Part shown: in pieces, positions 1 to 7,468 of the stretch
Layout: every line of letters begins with the position of its first letter
Numbering within the stretch: position 1 is the first letter of the stretch
Assembly: GCA_018657765.1 (NCBI GenBank)
Contig: JABHWM010000018.1
Location: 1-64,000, forward strand
Reading direction: 5' to 3'
DNA length: 64,000 bases
DNA from: Minisyncoccota bacterium
Lineage (GTDB): Bacteria; Patescibacteriota; Microgenomatia; UBA1400; PJMF01
The notes under the pieces: model-generated
What the model was told of the DNA's origin: nothing
Seen by the model: only the letters and a program-made list of their open reading frames with translations
Databases searched by the model: none
Made by a program: the position numbers and the translations under genes

Positions 1-96
1 TGCTGTTTTAGAGGCTTCTACATCCACTATGAAGTGGTGCAGGATTTTTCCGGTTTTATATCCACTTATTTTTCCGTGCCATATCTGGAGTTTCAT
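1..96 (-). CDS. Partial N-terminus of a possible IS1595-like transposase
   Basis: The start codon lies at 94-96 and the reading frame stays open for 32 codons to the window edge, so only the first residues are visible. They begin MKLQIWHGKISGYKTGKIL and continue with a short segment ending in ASKTA. The pattern of a conserved aromatic/basic start followed by an xTAxxTxxS/AxTA-like segment recalls the N-terminus of IS1595-type transposases, where a helix-turn-helix follows. This is recognition from memory on very little sequence; any other small helical DNA-binding protein is possible. No terminal inverted repeat can be seen inside the window. Confidence 0.35.
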   Translation of the reverse strand, partial: MKLQIWHGKISGYKTGKILHHFIVDVEASKTA

Positions 97-151
97 GCTT
101 TTATTCTAGCATTTTATCAGTTTATCTGGGCAAGAACCAAAAATAATATCA

Positions 152-859
152 CTATTCACCATTCACAACCTCATAAACCAAATGAACATACGAATTATCA
201 AGTTTCTTACAATCAACTAATCTAAGTGGCTTAATTTTCTCCAGATCTTCTTTAGTCTTTAGAGACTCTCCCCCCACTAAAGATGCAGTATCAGAACCAC
301 CTATCAAACAAGGAGCTATCACAATCGAGACTTTATCAATTAAGCCTTGCCTAATAAAAGCAGAGTTCAAAGTTCCTCCAGACTGGATCGTGATTTTTTC
401 GGCTCCGTGCTCACCATTCATTCTTTCTAATAAATTAGTCAGATCAATTTTTTCTTCATATTTAAGAATAGTTATGTTTGAATGTTTCTCTTTAAGTTTG
501 AAAGCCGGGTGGTTTTCATTAGTAGTTACTAAATAAAGATGTTTTACCCACTTTGCAAGATATTCAGTTCCTTTTTCAGTGAGATGTGGCTTGTTATCTA
601 TGATGATAAAACTACAACCAATTTTTGTTGGCTCTTCATTTTTTGTATTCAAACCAATTTTTGCCATAACTCTGCCAGTATTGAGAGAAAAAGGATCTGT
701 AGTTTTCTCGATATCATAATATTGATGAAGACCTTCTTTAACTCCGTCTATGAGAGGGAAGTCCTTGTCTACATCTCTGTTATCTGTGTCTCCAGTAGAG
801 ATTTTTCCATCCAAAGATTCCATTAGAAATAAGGTCGTAAAAGATCTATTTTTGCTCAT
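152..859 (-). CDS. RibD C-terminal domain / dihydrofolate-reductase-fold protein
   Basis: A single-domain protein of about 235 residues resembling the reductase half of RibD, which reduces a pyrimidine intermediate of riboflavin synthesis with NADPH. Visible hallmarks are the N-terminal strand with MESLDGKIS, the central GGxLNSAFIRQGLIDKVSIVIAPCLIGG segment (substrate and NADPH site in this fold) and a C-terminal strand ending YVHLVYEV. The start at 859 is preferred over the in-frame ATG at 895 because a TATACT -10 box sits 6 nt upstream of it. No other riboflavin gene is nearby, so it may act as a stand-alone reductase, perhaps replacing dihydrofolate reductase; that role is inference. Confidence 0.8.
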   Translation of the reverse strand: MSKNRSFTTLFLMESLDGKISTGDTDNRDVDKDFPLIDGVKEGLHQYYDIEKTTDPFSLNTGRVMAKIGLNTKNEEPTKIGCSFIIIDNKPHLTEKGTEYLAKWVKHLYLVTTNENHPAFKLKEKHSNITILKYEEKIDLTNLLERMNGEHGAEKITIQSGGTLNSAFIRQGLIDKVSIVIAPCLIGGSDTASLVGGESLKTKEDLEKIKPLRLVDCKKLDNSYVHLVYEVVNGE

Positions 860-865
860 GATTTG

Positions 866-895
866 AGTATACCAGTTTGGAGTAAAATAAATCAA
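866..895 (-). promoter_or_regulatory. Promoter of the RibD_C-like gene, leaderless layout
   Basis: On the minus strand TTGATT (890-895) and TATACT (866-871) are separated by 18 bp. Only 6 nt lie between the -10 box and the ATG at 859, so the transcript should begin at or next to the start codon. Confidence 0.65.
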
Positions 896-936
896 AAATA
901 CAAATATGCTAAGATAAAACAGAAGGAAAACTTTTT

Positions 937-1191
937 ATGAAAAACATGTGCCAAAGCTGTGGAATGCCCCTTTCCAAAGACCCAAAAAATGGAGGAACTA
1001 ATAAAGATGGTTCTAAGTCAGATAAATATTGTAGTTATTGTTACAAAGATGGAAAATTTATAGATAGTTGTAAGAACCCACAAGAAATGCAGAAGCTCTG
1101 TATTGATATGATGACCAAAGGTGGAATGCCAAGATGGGTAGCCTGGATATTCACCAGAGTTATTCCTAAACTTGAAAGATGGAAAAAATAA
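937..1191 (+). CDS. Small zinc-ribbon protein
   Basis: An 84-residue protein with four cysteines in two CxxC pairs (CQSCGMPL near the N-terminus and CSYC around residue 32), matching the putative zinc ribbon family Pfam zf-ribbon_2. It should bind one structural zinc; the partner and function are unknown. The C-terminal half is helical and ends in a basic segment. An AGAAGGAAAA stretch upstream can serve as ribosome-binding site. The next gene starts 4 nt after the stop, so the two are probably co-transcribed. Confidence 0.75.
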   Translation: MKNMCQSCGMPLSKDPKNGGTNKDGSKSDKYCSYCYKDGKFIDSCKNPQEMQKLCIDMMTKGGMPRWVAWIFTRVIPKLERWKK

Positions 1192-1195
1192 ATAA

Positions 1196-1789
1196 GTGAC
1201 CACCATCTACCTCATCCGCCACGGACAAAAAGAAATTCATGCAGGTAATCCTGCTTTGACTAAAATAGGTGTAAACCAAGCCAAAGAAACAGGAGTATAC
1301 CTGAGTCAATTCCCTATCTCAAAAATTATTTCTAGCCCAACCAAAAGAACAATCGAAACTGCAGAAAATATTGCTCAAGTCCTGAATCTACCATATAGCT
1401 CTGATAATGATTTGGTAGAAAGAATGGACTGGATAGACCCCAGTGTTAGTCGTGATGAATTTCTTCAAGAATGGGTCAAATCTACTAATAATAGAGACTA
1501 TGTTCCAAAGTATGGAGATTCTTCTAGAGATGCTGGCAAAAGAGTTGGTAAGTTAATAAATAAGATGACAACCGATAACCATATAGTCTTAGTCACCCAT
1601 GGCGGAGCTATCTTGGATTATTTACGAAATCTTTTTGGTGATAAAAGAATATCTGCTCTAAGAAAACATTATAATGCTGGCGATGACTACCAAATGAATA
1701 ACTGTGCTATTAATAAAGTTATTCTAGATGATGAGCCAACACTAGAACTTCTTAATTTTATTGAACATTTATCAAATAATTCAGAGTAG
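1196..1789 (+). CDS. Histidine phosphatase (phosphoglycerate-mutase superfamily)
   Basis: A 197-residue member of the histidine phosphatase superfamily. The catalytic RHGQ motif is at residues 8-11 (the phosphorylated His is H9), the SSPTKRTIETA segment supplies the conserved arginine, and the second catalytic histidine lies in LVTHGG. These enzymes remove phosphate from sugars, nucleotides or proteins; the substrate cannot be read from the sequence. The start is GTG, 4 nt after the zinc-ribbon gene, implying translational coupling. Confidence 0.85.
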   Translation: MTTIYLIRHGQKEIHAGNPALTKIGVNQAKETGVYLSQFPISKIISSPTKRTIETAENIAQVLNLPYSSDNDLVERMDWIDPSVSRDEFLQEWVKSTNNRDYVPKYGDSSRDAGKRVGKLINKMTTDNHIVLVTHGGAILDYLRNLFGDKRISALRKHYNAGDDYQMNNCAINKVILDDEPTLELLNFIEHLSNNSE

Positions 1790-1809
1790 TAGCTACTCAA
1801 TAACTCTAC

Positions 1810-2295
1810 CTATTTTTTTATTGACTCGATTTTATACTTAGTTTTTCCTTTTGGAGAAACTACTGTAACCTCATCCCTAACTCTTTTCCCAAGCACAGCC
1901 TGGCCAATAGGACTTTCCAGTGAAAACTTATTTTCACTAACATCAGACTCATATTGACCTACCAAAATAAAAGTCAAAGTAGACTGGTCATTTTTCAGAG
2001 TAATTTCTTTACCAAAACCAGCAACTGACTCTTCATCAACCTTGGGAGTATAAGCATTCATCAAAATATATCTCAATTGTCTTGTCTGTCTACCGATCCG
2101 ACCCAGCTCGAACTTTGCTGCAGAATAAGCCCCGTTCTCTGAAAGATCTCCCATCTCACGAGCTACGATAAGACGCTTCATCACCTCTTTACGAAGTAAT
2201 ACCAATTTATTCAGTTCTGCTTGTTTCTGATTAATAGCTTTATAAGATAAAGGTATTTTATCTGGTTTGGGTTGCTTGGTTTTTACTTTAGTCAT
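1810..2295 (-). CDS. GreA/GreB-family transcript cleavage factor, copy 1
   Basis: A 161-residue Gre factor. It has the N-terminal antiparallel coiled coil with the acidic tip GDLSENGAYSAAK, whose Asp and Glu chelate Mg in the RNA polymerase secondary channel and stimulate cleavage of backtracked RNA, followed by a C-terminal FKBP-like domain with SPIGQAVLGK and a closing VVSPKGKTKYKIES strand. A lysine/proline-rich N-terminal leader of about 15 residues precedes the coiled coil. A very similar paralogue lies at 29790-30272 with a matching upstream region. Known family role: rescue of stalled polymerase. Confidence 0.9.
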   Translation of the reverse strand: MTKVKTKQPKPDKIPLSYKAINQKQAELNKLVLLRKEVMKRLIVAREMGDLSENGAYSAAKFELGRIGRQTRQLRYILMNAYTPKVDEESVAGFGKEITLKNDQSTLTFILVGQYESDVSENKFSLESPIGQAVLGKRVRDEVTVVSPKGKTKYKIESIKK

Positions 2296-2301
2296 AGTGA
2301 A

Positions 2302-2307
2302 ACTATA
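2302..2307 (-). promoter_or_regulatory. -10 box of Gre copy 1, leaderless layout
   Basis: TATAGT lies 6 nt upstream of the ATG. The flanking bases AACTGCTAATATAGTTT are shared with the second Gre copy, so the promoter was duplicated with the gene. The -35 (TTCTTT, 17 bp away) is weak. Confidence 0.6.
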
Positions 2308-2437
2308 TTAGCAGTTACTGACGTAAAGAAACTTATCAAAATATCCTGAAAAAAATAAAATAAGGATTATTTCCCCCAACTACTCTTCTCTAAATTTGGT
2401 ACACTTCCAATATCTAAATTTATAGAAAACAAAAACC

Positions 2438-4708
2438 ATGACAACCAACTTCTCTCAATTACTAAAAAAATTCTTTACACCATTTTTCCTTTTACTGATG
2501 CTTGCCGTCAGCTATATTGCTCTTTTCTATAACGATGCCGCTGCTAATGTCATATTTGTCAGAGAACTTCTTGGACAAAACTTTATTTTTGGATTTAATA
2601 TTTTTCTTCTTTTAATAATAGTTCCTGTCTCTCTTTCACTCATGGAAATTATTACCGGTAAGTTTGGTTTGGAGAGATTCAAAAGAATCGCTGCTATTAG
2701 TGTTGGTATGACTACTCTCAGTTTTGCTGCTCTTCAATTTATTGGAGCTATTGCAACATCTTCTGCAGAAGGAGCTACCGTTGTAGTAGAAATCATTCAA
2801 CAAATAGCTCATTTTGCCCAGCACGGTCAGCTAGAACAATATGGTCTTGTAGGAATGCTTACTTCTGATGCTTCTGGTCCTTGGAACTCTAGTATTTTCC
2901 CAATGTTTATTCTGATTGTTTGGTTCCTACGAAACAAACATGTTGGCATAGAAACAAAACAACTCCATATTCCAATGATTTTTCAATGGATCCTTTATGC
3001 ACAACAATTTTTATTTGGCTTGGATTTGAAATACACTTTACTTGAAATTATCCTCATGGCTACCACCGGGACTATCTTTGTTTGGGGAATGCTTAGTTTT
3101 CTTGTTTCAATGTTCAAAAGTGCCGAAAAAGAAGAATCAGAAGCTGCCAAGTTAGTAGATAAAGTCAATGGACAAGAAACAGAAAAAAAACGAAATTTAT
3201 ATTCTAGAATTATCTCCAAGATTGCTCGCTTTTCATTTTCTATTTTGATTTTCAATCCTCTTAATAGAAAAGTAGACTCTGCAGATAGAAGTGTTAAAAA
3301 TAAAAAAGGAGGTTTTGGAAAAATAAGCCGTGGTTATGTTTTTTCCAATGCTTTGCAACTTACAATTGCAATGACGGTTGCCATGTTTGCATTGGTCTTG
3401 TCTATTCAATTCATTGCTACTCAATTCAGGATGAGTGATGCCGAAGCCGCTCTTTTTGGAACAGCTGGACTTACTAGTGCACCAGAAGCTTTCGTTGCTT
3501 TATCAGTTGGGCCATATATTAATTCTTTGTTACTTGTCGGTAGTAATATTATTGATGGTTGGATGTCTTCCATAGGACAAACAGTTCTTTTGAGTTATGC
3601 AGAAATAGCTAGTGGCGGACAAGTCACCTCTATTCCTCTCCACCCGGCTATTCGTTTTCTTACCTTCCTTTCATGGACACAGGGGATGATTGTTTGGGTA
3701 GCTCTTGGATTATATGCTCATAAAATACAACAAGTAAAAAATAAAAGATTACTTACTTTAGTTTCTATTGGTCTACTTGCATTTTCTATTATTTATTACT
3801 TTGGAGGAGCTTGGTTTAGTGCACAGGCATTGGGATATGGAGCAGATTATGCCAAAAATAGTTTTGTTTTTAGATTCCTCAACGCTATTATTACTTTCCT
3901 AGAAAATAGTCCTGCTCAACAAATTGCTCTGATGATCAATATTTTTGGTTTGGGATATCTAGCTTTTCAATGGTCAGGAATAAAAGAAAAACTAGGAAAA
4001 CTTATCAGAAATGATGAAGATAAAGCAATTGATACTACTTTAGTAGAACTTAAAACAAAAATAAGCAAACGACTTAAAAGAGAAGATCAACAGGTAGTCA
4101 TTGTTTTGGACACTAGTAAAGATATGGACTCAGCTGGTCGCTTCTTCAAAAATAAATGGATAGATCTTGTCTTCAGACAAACAGCAGCGCTAGCTCTTGT
4201 GTTTGATGATGATGGTCATATTCCGGTTTATTTAACTAGAGGAAAAAATGTTAAGAAAATAGATAATCTTTTGACAGAAAAGAATGCTGACATGTTTATT
4301 GAAAAACATGTCGGTAGATCCACCAAAGACCAAGTTCAATACGCTCCTGTATTAAAGAATATTTTTGAAGACTACACCAAAGAACTAACAAAAGAACATG
4401 ACCCAGTTCTGGTACTTTTCATTACTGCTGGTGGTGGTCAAGATATTAAACCAACTATGGAAATATTCAAACAGATGGAAAACAAACCTGTCTTTGTTCA
4501 GTTCTTAGCTATTCATGGAGATAAACCTCATAAGAACTTTAGTATTCTAGATAAGATCGCTGCTGATCCAGGAGATAAAATAGATAATTCTGGTATCTCT
4601 TCATTGCCACTTTTTAGACTGACTGATGCAAATCAAATCGTTGAAGAAGTTCTTAATGAATATCCAGATTACTTGGAAAAAGCTGTTAAGTTGAAGTTTA
4701 TTAAATAA
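2438..4708 (+). CDS. Polytopic membrane protein with a C-terminal TerF-type vWA domain
   Basis: A 756-residue protein. Residues 1 to about 530 hold some nine or ten hydrophobic segments. Around residues 332-385 LTSAPEAFVALS followed by LLVGSNIIDG resembles one alpha-repeat of the CaCA cation/Ca2+ exchanger superfamily (PE and GSNIxD signatures). From about residue 551 to the end the protein matches the vWA domain of tellurium-resistance TerF: ALALVFDDDGHI, QYAPVLKNI, DPVLVLFIT, KPVFVQFLA, DNSG and the NEYPDYLEKA close. The metal (MIDAS) site is eroded: DTSKD replaces DxSxS and ITAGG replaces ITDG. It is a single gene between convergent or unrelated neighbours; a TACACT -10 box lies at 2400-2405. 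Function unknown, possibly metal or cation stress. Confidence 0.75.
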   Translation: MTTNFSQLLKKFFTPFFLLLMLAVSYIALFYNDAAANVIFVRELLGQNFIFGFNIFLLLIIVPVSLSLMEIITGKFGLERFKRIAAISVGMTTLSFAALQFIGAIATSSAEGATVVVEIIQQIAHFAQHGQLEQYGLVGMLTSDASGPWNSSIFPMFILIVWFLRNKHVGIETKQLHIPMIFQWILYAQQFLFGLDLKYTLLEIILMATTGTIFVWGMLSFLVSMFKSAEKEESEAAKLVDKVNGQETEKKRNLYSRIISKIARFSFSILIFNPLNRKVDSADRSVKNKKGGFGKISRGYVFSNALQLTIAMTVAMFALVLSIQFIATQFRMSDAEAALFGTAGLTSAPEAFVALSVGPYINSLLLVGSNIIDGWMSSIGQTVLLSYAEIASGGQVTSIPLHPAIRFLTFLSWTQGMIVWVALGLYAHKIQQVKNKRLLTLVSIGLLAFSIIYYFGGAWFSAQALGYGADYAKNSFVFRFLNAIITFLENSPAQQIALMINIFGLGYLAFQWSGIKEKLGKLIRNDEDKAIDTTLVELKTKISKRLKREDQQVVIVLDTSKDMDSAGRFFKNKWIDLVFRQTAALALVFDDDGHIPVYLTRGKNVKKIDNLLTEKNADMFIEKHVGRSTKDQVQYAPVLKNIFEDYTKELTKEHDPVLVLFITAGGGQDIKPTMEIFKQMENKPVFVQFLAIHGDKPHKNFSILDKIAADPGDKIDNSGISSLPLFRLTDANQIVEEVLNEYPDYLEKAVKLKFIK

Positions 4709-4764
4709 AACAACTAACAAGCCCGTCTTTCAATGATCTGGTACACTTTCATTAAATAATTACT

Positions 4765-5679
4765 ATGAAAAATAATCTACTAATCGGTATTACCTTCAGC
4801 CATCCACACCTAGAACATCTGGGACTTGATAAACAAAAGTCTTTAAAAAAAGCTCTAGCTATGAACTTCTCTCATATTAGACTGGGAGCGTATTGGAGTG
4901 AAATCGAGAAAATTAAAAATAAACATGATTTTTCTGATTTACTAGAAATTCTAGAACAATGTGAAAAAGAAAAACAACCAATTGTCATGACAGTGGGAGT
5001 GAAGGCTCCCCGCTGGCCAGAGTTTTATTGGCCAGAATATATTAAAGAAAAAAATACAGAAAACAAAAATACTCAAAAAAATATTATTTATTTTATAAAA
5101 AAAACAGTTAAAACTTTACAGAAATTTTCCTGCATCACTCACTGGCAAATAGAAAATGAACCGCTTGATCCTAGTGGCCCAAGTAATAAATCGATTTCTC
5201 TAGATTTTCTAAAACAAGAAATTTCTCTAGTAAAAAAACTTGATAATAGGCCGGTTATCATCAACCTGTGGGGTAATAATTTTATATCCAGAAAGTTTTT
5301 CCAACCAACAGAAAAGATAGCAGACATAATCGGTCTAGATTTTTACCCAAAACAATTTGTAAAAAATATTCTAAGAAAAAATATATATATAAATTATCAT
5401 GGACCTCATCAATCCAAATCAGCCATTAAAAAACTTTTAAATAAAAGTTCCAAACCAGTTTGGATCACAGAACTTCAAGCAGAACCTTGGGAAAAAAATG
5501 AGCAAGGATATTTATCCAAAAACCCAAAAAGCATCAGCCCCCAGCAACTAGAAAAAAATATTCAACAAGCTTCTAAACTACCTATTCAAGAAATTCTTCT
5601 ATGGGGATTTGAGTATTGGCTATGGCAAGAAAAAAATGGAAACAGCGAATATTTGGAAATTGTAGAAAAACATTTATAA
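4765..5679 (+). CDS. Clan GH-A glycoside-hydrolase-like TIM-barrel protein
   Basis: A 304-residue cytoplasmic-looking protein without a signal peptide. The motif HWQIENEP near residue 130 supplies the Asn-Glu acid/base pair typical of clan GH-A retaining glycosidases, and WITELQAEPW near residue 235 supplies the strand-7 nucleophile Glu. Other barrel markers are RLGAYWSEIE near the N-terminus and LLWGFEYWLW near the C-terminus. The family (GH5, GH39, GH42 or related) and the sugar substrate cannot be decided by eye. A TACACT -10 box at 4742-4747 leaves only a very short leader with no ribosome-binding site. Confidence 0.75.
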   Translation: MKNNLLIGITFSHPHLEHLGLDKQKSLKKALAMNFSHIRLGAYWSEIEKIKNKHDFSDLLEILEQCEKEKQPIVMTVGVKAPRWPEFYWPEYIKEKNTENKNTQKNIIYFIKKTVKTLQKFSCITHWQIENEPLDPSGPSNKSISLDFLKQEISLVKKLDNRPVIINLWGNNFISRKFFQPTEKIADIIGLDFYPKQFVKNILRKNIYINYHGPHQSKSAIKKLLNKSSKPVWITELQAEPWEKNEQGYLSKNPKSISPQQLEKNIQQASKLPIQEILLWGFEYWLWQEKNGNSEYLEIVEKHL

Positions 5680-5706
5680 AATATTCAGGAAACTAAACAC
5701 ACCTGC

Positions 5707-5712
5707 TATACT
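5707..5712 (+). promoter_or_regulatory. -10 box of the Crp/Fnr gene, leaderless layout
   Basis: TATACT with only 7 nt to the ATG at 5720; no room for a ribosome-binding site. A TTCAGG at 5684-5689 is a weak -35 candidate at 17 bp spacing. Confidence 0.55.
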
Positions 5713-5719
5713 ATCCTTT

Positions 5720-6388
5720 ATGTCAGCCGTATTCACTAGAAAACCAGGAGAAGATTTATTAAAGAATTTTTTTAAATCTTATAAACCAGTGTCTTATAAA
5801 ACTGGAGATATTATTCTCCATCCAAAAGATAATATTTATTCTGCTCATTTTGTTGCTTCAGGATACATCAGTCAACAAATAATCTCTGAAAATGGGGAGG
5901 ATTTTATAGTTAATATTCATCGCCCTGGCTCTTACTTTCCAATAGCGCTTGTTCTGCATGGAGCAAGAAATGATTACTATTATGAAAGTTTGACAGACAC
6001 TGTAATTTATAAAGCACCAATCAAAGATATCCTGACTTTTCTAAAGAACAATCCAGCCGCTATGGAAGAATTACTTATCAGATTAAGTTCTGGACTTAAT
6101 ACTCTGGCTAGCAAAACAGAAGCCCTTATTTTCGGTACAGCTAGTAGAAAGATTGCCGCTACTCTTTACTTCACAGCCCAACGTTTTGGCAAAAAAAAGA
6201 GTAAAGAGTTAATAATTGATTTTCCTCTTACTCACAAACGAATTGCTGCTATGACTGGGGTGACTAGAGAAACAGCTAGTATAGAAATGATGAAACTGAA
6301 AAAAGATAACATTCTCAGTTATCAAGGAAAACAAGTTACTGTTCTGGATATGGTAAAGCTTCACCGCCGCTGTATCTGTGATGATTAA
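5720..6388 (+). CDS. Crp/Fnr-family transcriptional regulator
   Basis: A 222-residue regulator with an N-terminal cyclic-nucleotide-binding-fold beta barrel (about residues 15-120, including GYISQQ and the FPIALVLHG region), a dimerisation helix, and a C-terminal winged helix with the recognition helix in MTGVTRETASIEMMKLK. No N-terminal cysteine cluster is visible, so it is not an oxygen-sensing FNR of the Fe-S type. A C-terminal RRCICDD carries two cysteines of unknown role. Ligand and targets are unknown; inverted repeats upstream of the two minus-strand genes that follow are candidate sites. Confidence 0.87.
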   Translation: MSAVFTRKPGEDLLKNFFKSYKPVSYKTGDIILHPKDNIYSAHFVASGYISQQIISENGEDFIVNIHRPGSYFPIALVLHGARNDYYYESLTDTVIYKAPIKDILTFLKNNPAAMEELLIRLSSGLNTLASKTEALIFGTASRKIAATLYFTAQRFGKKKSKELIIDFPLTHKRIAAMTGVTRETASIEMMKLKKDNILSYQGKQVTVLDMVKLHRRCICDD

Positions 6389-6429
6389 TTAGAAATAAAT
6401 ATCCAATAAAAAAAGACTTATCTAAAACC

Positions 6430-6738
6430 TCAAACCTTTGGATTCAAAGAGAGTTTTTTAAACTTCCCAGAGCGCACTAAGAGAGCTATTACGGCATAAA
6501 CAGCGATATCCATCCAACTATCATCCAAACTCTCGTTTTTAGGATTATTACCGGCTGTCAAAAGATTCTGTAACCTTCTCAATTTATCATTTGAACGAAA
6601 CAAAATTCCAAGTTCACCAGTGTCAAGAATATTGTCTTTACCGTAATCTTTATTTTTTGCAATAAATACTCTGACCATTTCTTCACATATCTCCTGAAAT
6701 GCTTCATCAAGATATTGGTTGCTGGTTTGCTTTGCCAT
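6430..6738 (-). CDS. DUF1599 / Nmad1-type small protein
   Basis: A 102-residue protein with the signature order KNKDYGKDNIL, GELGILFRSNDKLRRL and ESLDDSWMDIAVYAVIAL. This matches the DUF1599 family, named nucleotide modification associated domain 1, which is often found in phages and mobile regions near nucleotide-metabolism genes. The all-helical fold with acidic residues is reminiscent of MazG-type NTP pyrophosphohydrolases, but a catalytic role has not been established. It is transcribed away from the exported-protein gene, with an inverted repeat in its upstream region. Confidence 0.75.
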   Translation of the reverse strand: MAKQTSNQYLDEAFQEICEEMVRVFIAKNKDYGKDNILDTGELGILFRSNDKLRRLQNLLTAGNNPKNESLDDSWMDIAVYAVIALLVRSGKFKKLSLNPKV

Positions 6739-6759
6739 GAAAAAAGGTTCCCTTCTTTG

Positions 6760-6787
6760 GTATTACTCTTTACTGATTTAGTAATAC
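6760..6787. repeat. Inverted repeat upstream of the Nmad1-like gene
   Basis: GTATTACT (6760-6767) and AGTAATAC (6780-6787) are perfect 8-bp inverted arms around a 12-bp spacer. The position in the upstream region suggests an operator; the binder is unknown. Confidence 0.45.
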
Positions 6788-6832
6788 AGAGAATCTTAGA
6801 GTAACACATTGAACAGGTTTTTTGGAATAGAA

Positions 6833-6865
6833 GATACAAAAAAAGCGGCCATTAAGACCGCTTTT
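6833..6865 (-). terminator. Intrinsic terminator of the small exported-protein gene
   Basis: The arms AAAAGCGG (6841-6848) and CCGCTTTT (6858-6865) pair perfectly around a 9-nt loop. On the minus strand the stem runs into a long T tract, correctly placed 40 bp after the stop of the gene at 6904-7224. Confidence 0.8.
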
Positions 6866-6903
6866 CAATTTTTATTTAAATTGTATTTAAATACAATTAG
6901 AAT

Positions 6904-7224
6904 TTATCTACCCATGCGAACACGAGCAACAGTAGCAACTAAACCAGTTGTTACAGTTCCAATTGACATCATAATACCTTGCATATCAAGACCTGTATCG
7001 ACTACTTCGTGAGTAGCAACACCGTCTCTTTTTATAACAACGCTAGTTGAAGCATCTGTTTTGGCAACACAGTTTACATTTTGACCATATTGTCCTGTTT
7101 CACAAATAACTTCTGCCTTTGCATTAGCATTAGCTTCTACTTCATCAGCAAAAACTGGAGTTACGAAACCATTTAATACCACAGCAGCGACGGCTACAGC
7201 GATGATTGTTTTGACGATTTTCAT
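6904..7224 (-). CDS. Small exported protein with signal peptide and C-terminal hydrophobic segment
   Basis: A 106-residue protein of unknown family. Residues 1-26 form a signal peptide (MKIVKTI, then an Ala/Val-rich core) with a likely cleavage after VFA. The mature part is Asn/Ala-rich, holds two cysteines (ICETG and NCVAK) that could form a disulfide, and ends in a hydrophobic Gly/Thr/Val stretch followed by RVRMGR, as in a membrane anchor with a positive stop. The start at 7224 is chosen over an in-frame ATG at 7248 because AAAAGGAGA, a strong ribosome-binding site, precedes it. It has its own terminator, so it is monocistronic and perhaps well expressed. Confidence 0.75.
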   Translation of the reverse strand: MKIVKTIIAVAVAAVVLNGFVTPVFADEVEANANAKAEVICETGQYGQNVNCVAKTDASTSVVIKRDGVATHEVVDTGLDMQGIMMSIGTVTTGLVATVARVRMGR

Positions 7225-7263
7225 GCGTCTCCTTTTCTTATATCCCATGTTCTGTTAAGCCTA

Positions 7264-7282
7264 ATTTACTCAGAGAGTAAAT
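7264..7282. repeat. Perfect inverted repeat in the leader of the exported-protein gene
   Basis: ATTTACTC-AGA-GAGTAAAT is a perfect 8-bp inverted repeat with a 3-bp centre, 40-58 bp upstream of the start at 7224. It could be a dimeric-regulator site or a short mRNA hairpin. Confidence 0.5.
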
Positions 7283-7468
7283 GAAGGAAAGGATATTGTT
7301 CAACCCAAACTATAGGGCTTGCTTATCTTATTACTTTTTTACAGAGCTACAAAAAATTTATACTTTTCTGTGACTCTGATATAGTATGATATCAAAAGAA
7401 CGTCTCTTTGTCAATAATTATAAGGACGTCACTTGGGGGATGCTTTAGGGAGTGCTTTTAAGAAAATA

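Noticed and set aside
34..225. Plus-strand 63-codon frame at the left edge
   Set aside because: Opposite the partial transposase-like start and the end of the RibD_C-like gene; aromatic-rich shadow composition without a ribosome-binding site.
7225..7248. Upstream start for the exported protein (MGYKKRRR)
   Set aside because: The strong AAGGAG site lies inside this extension and serves the ATG at 7224.
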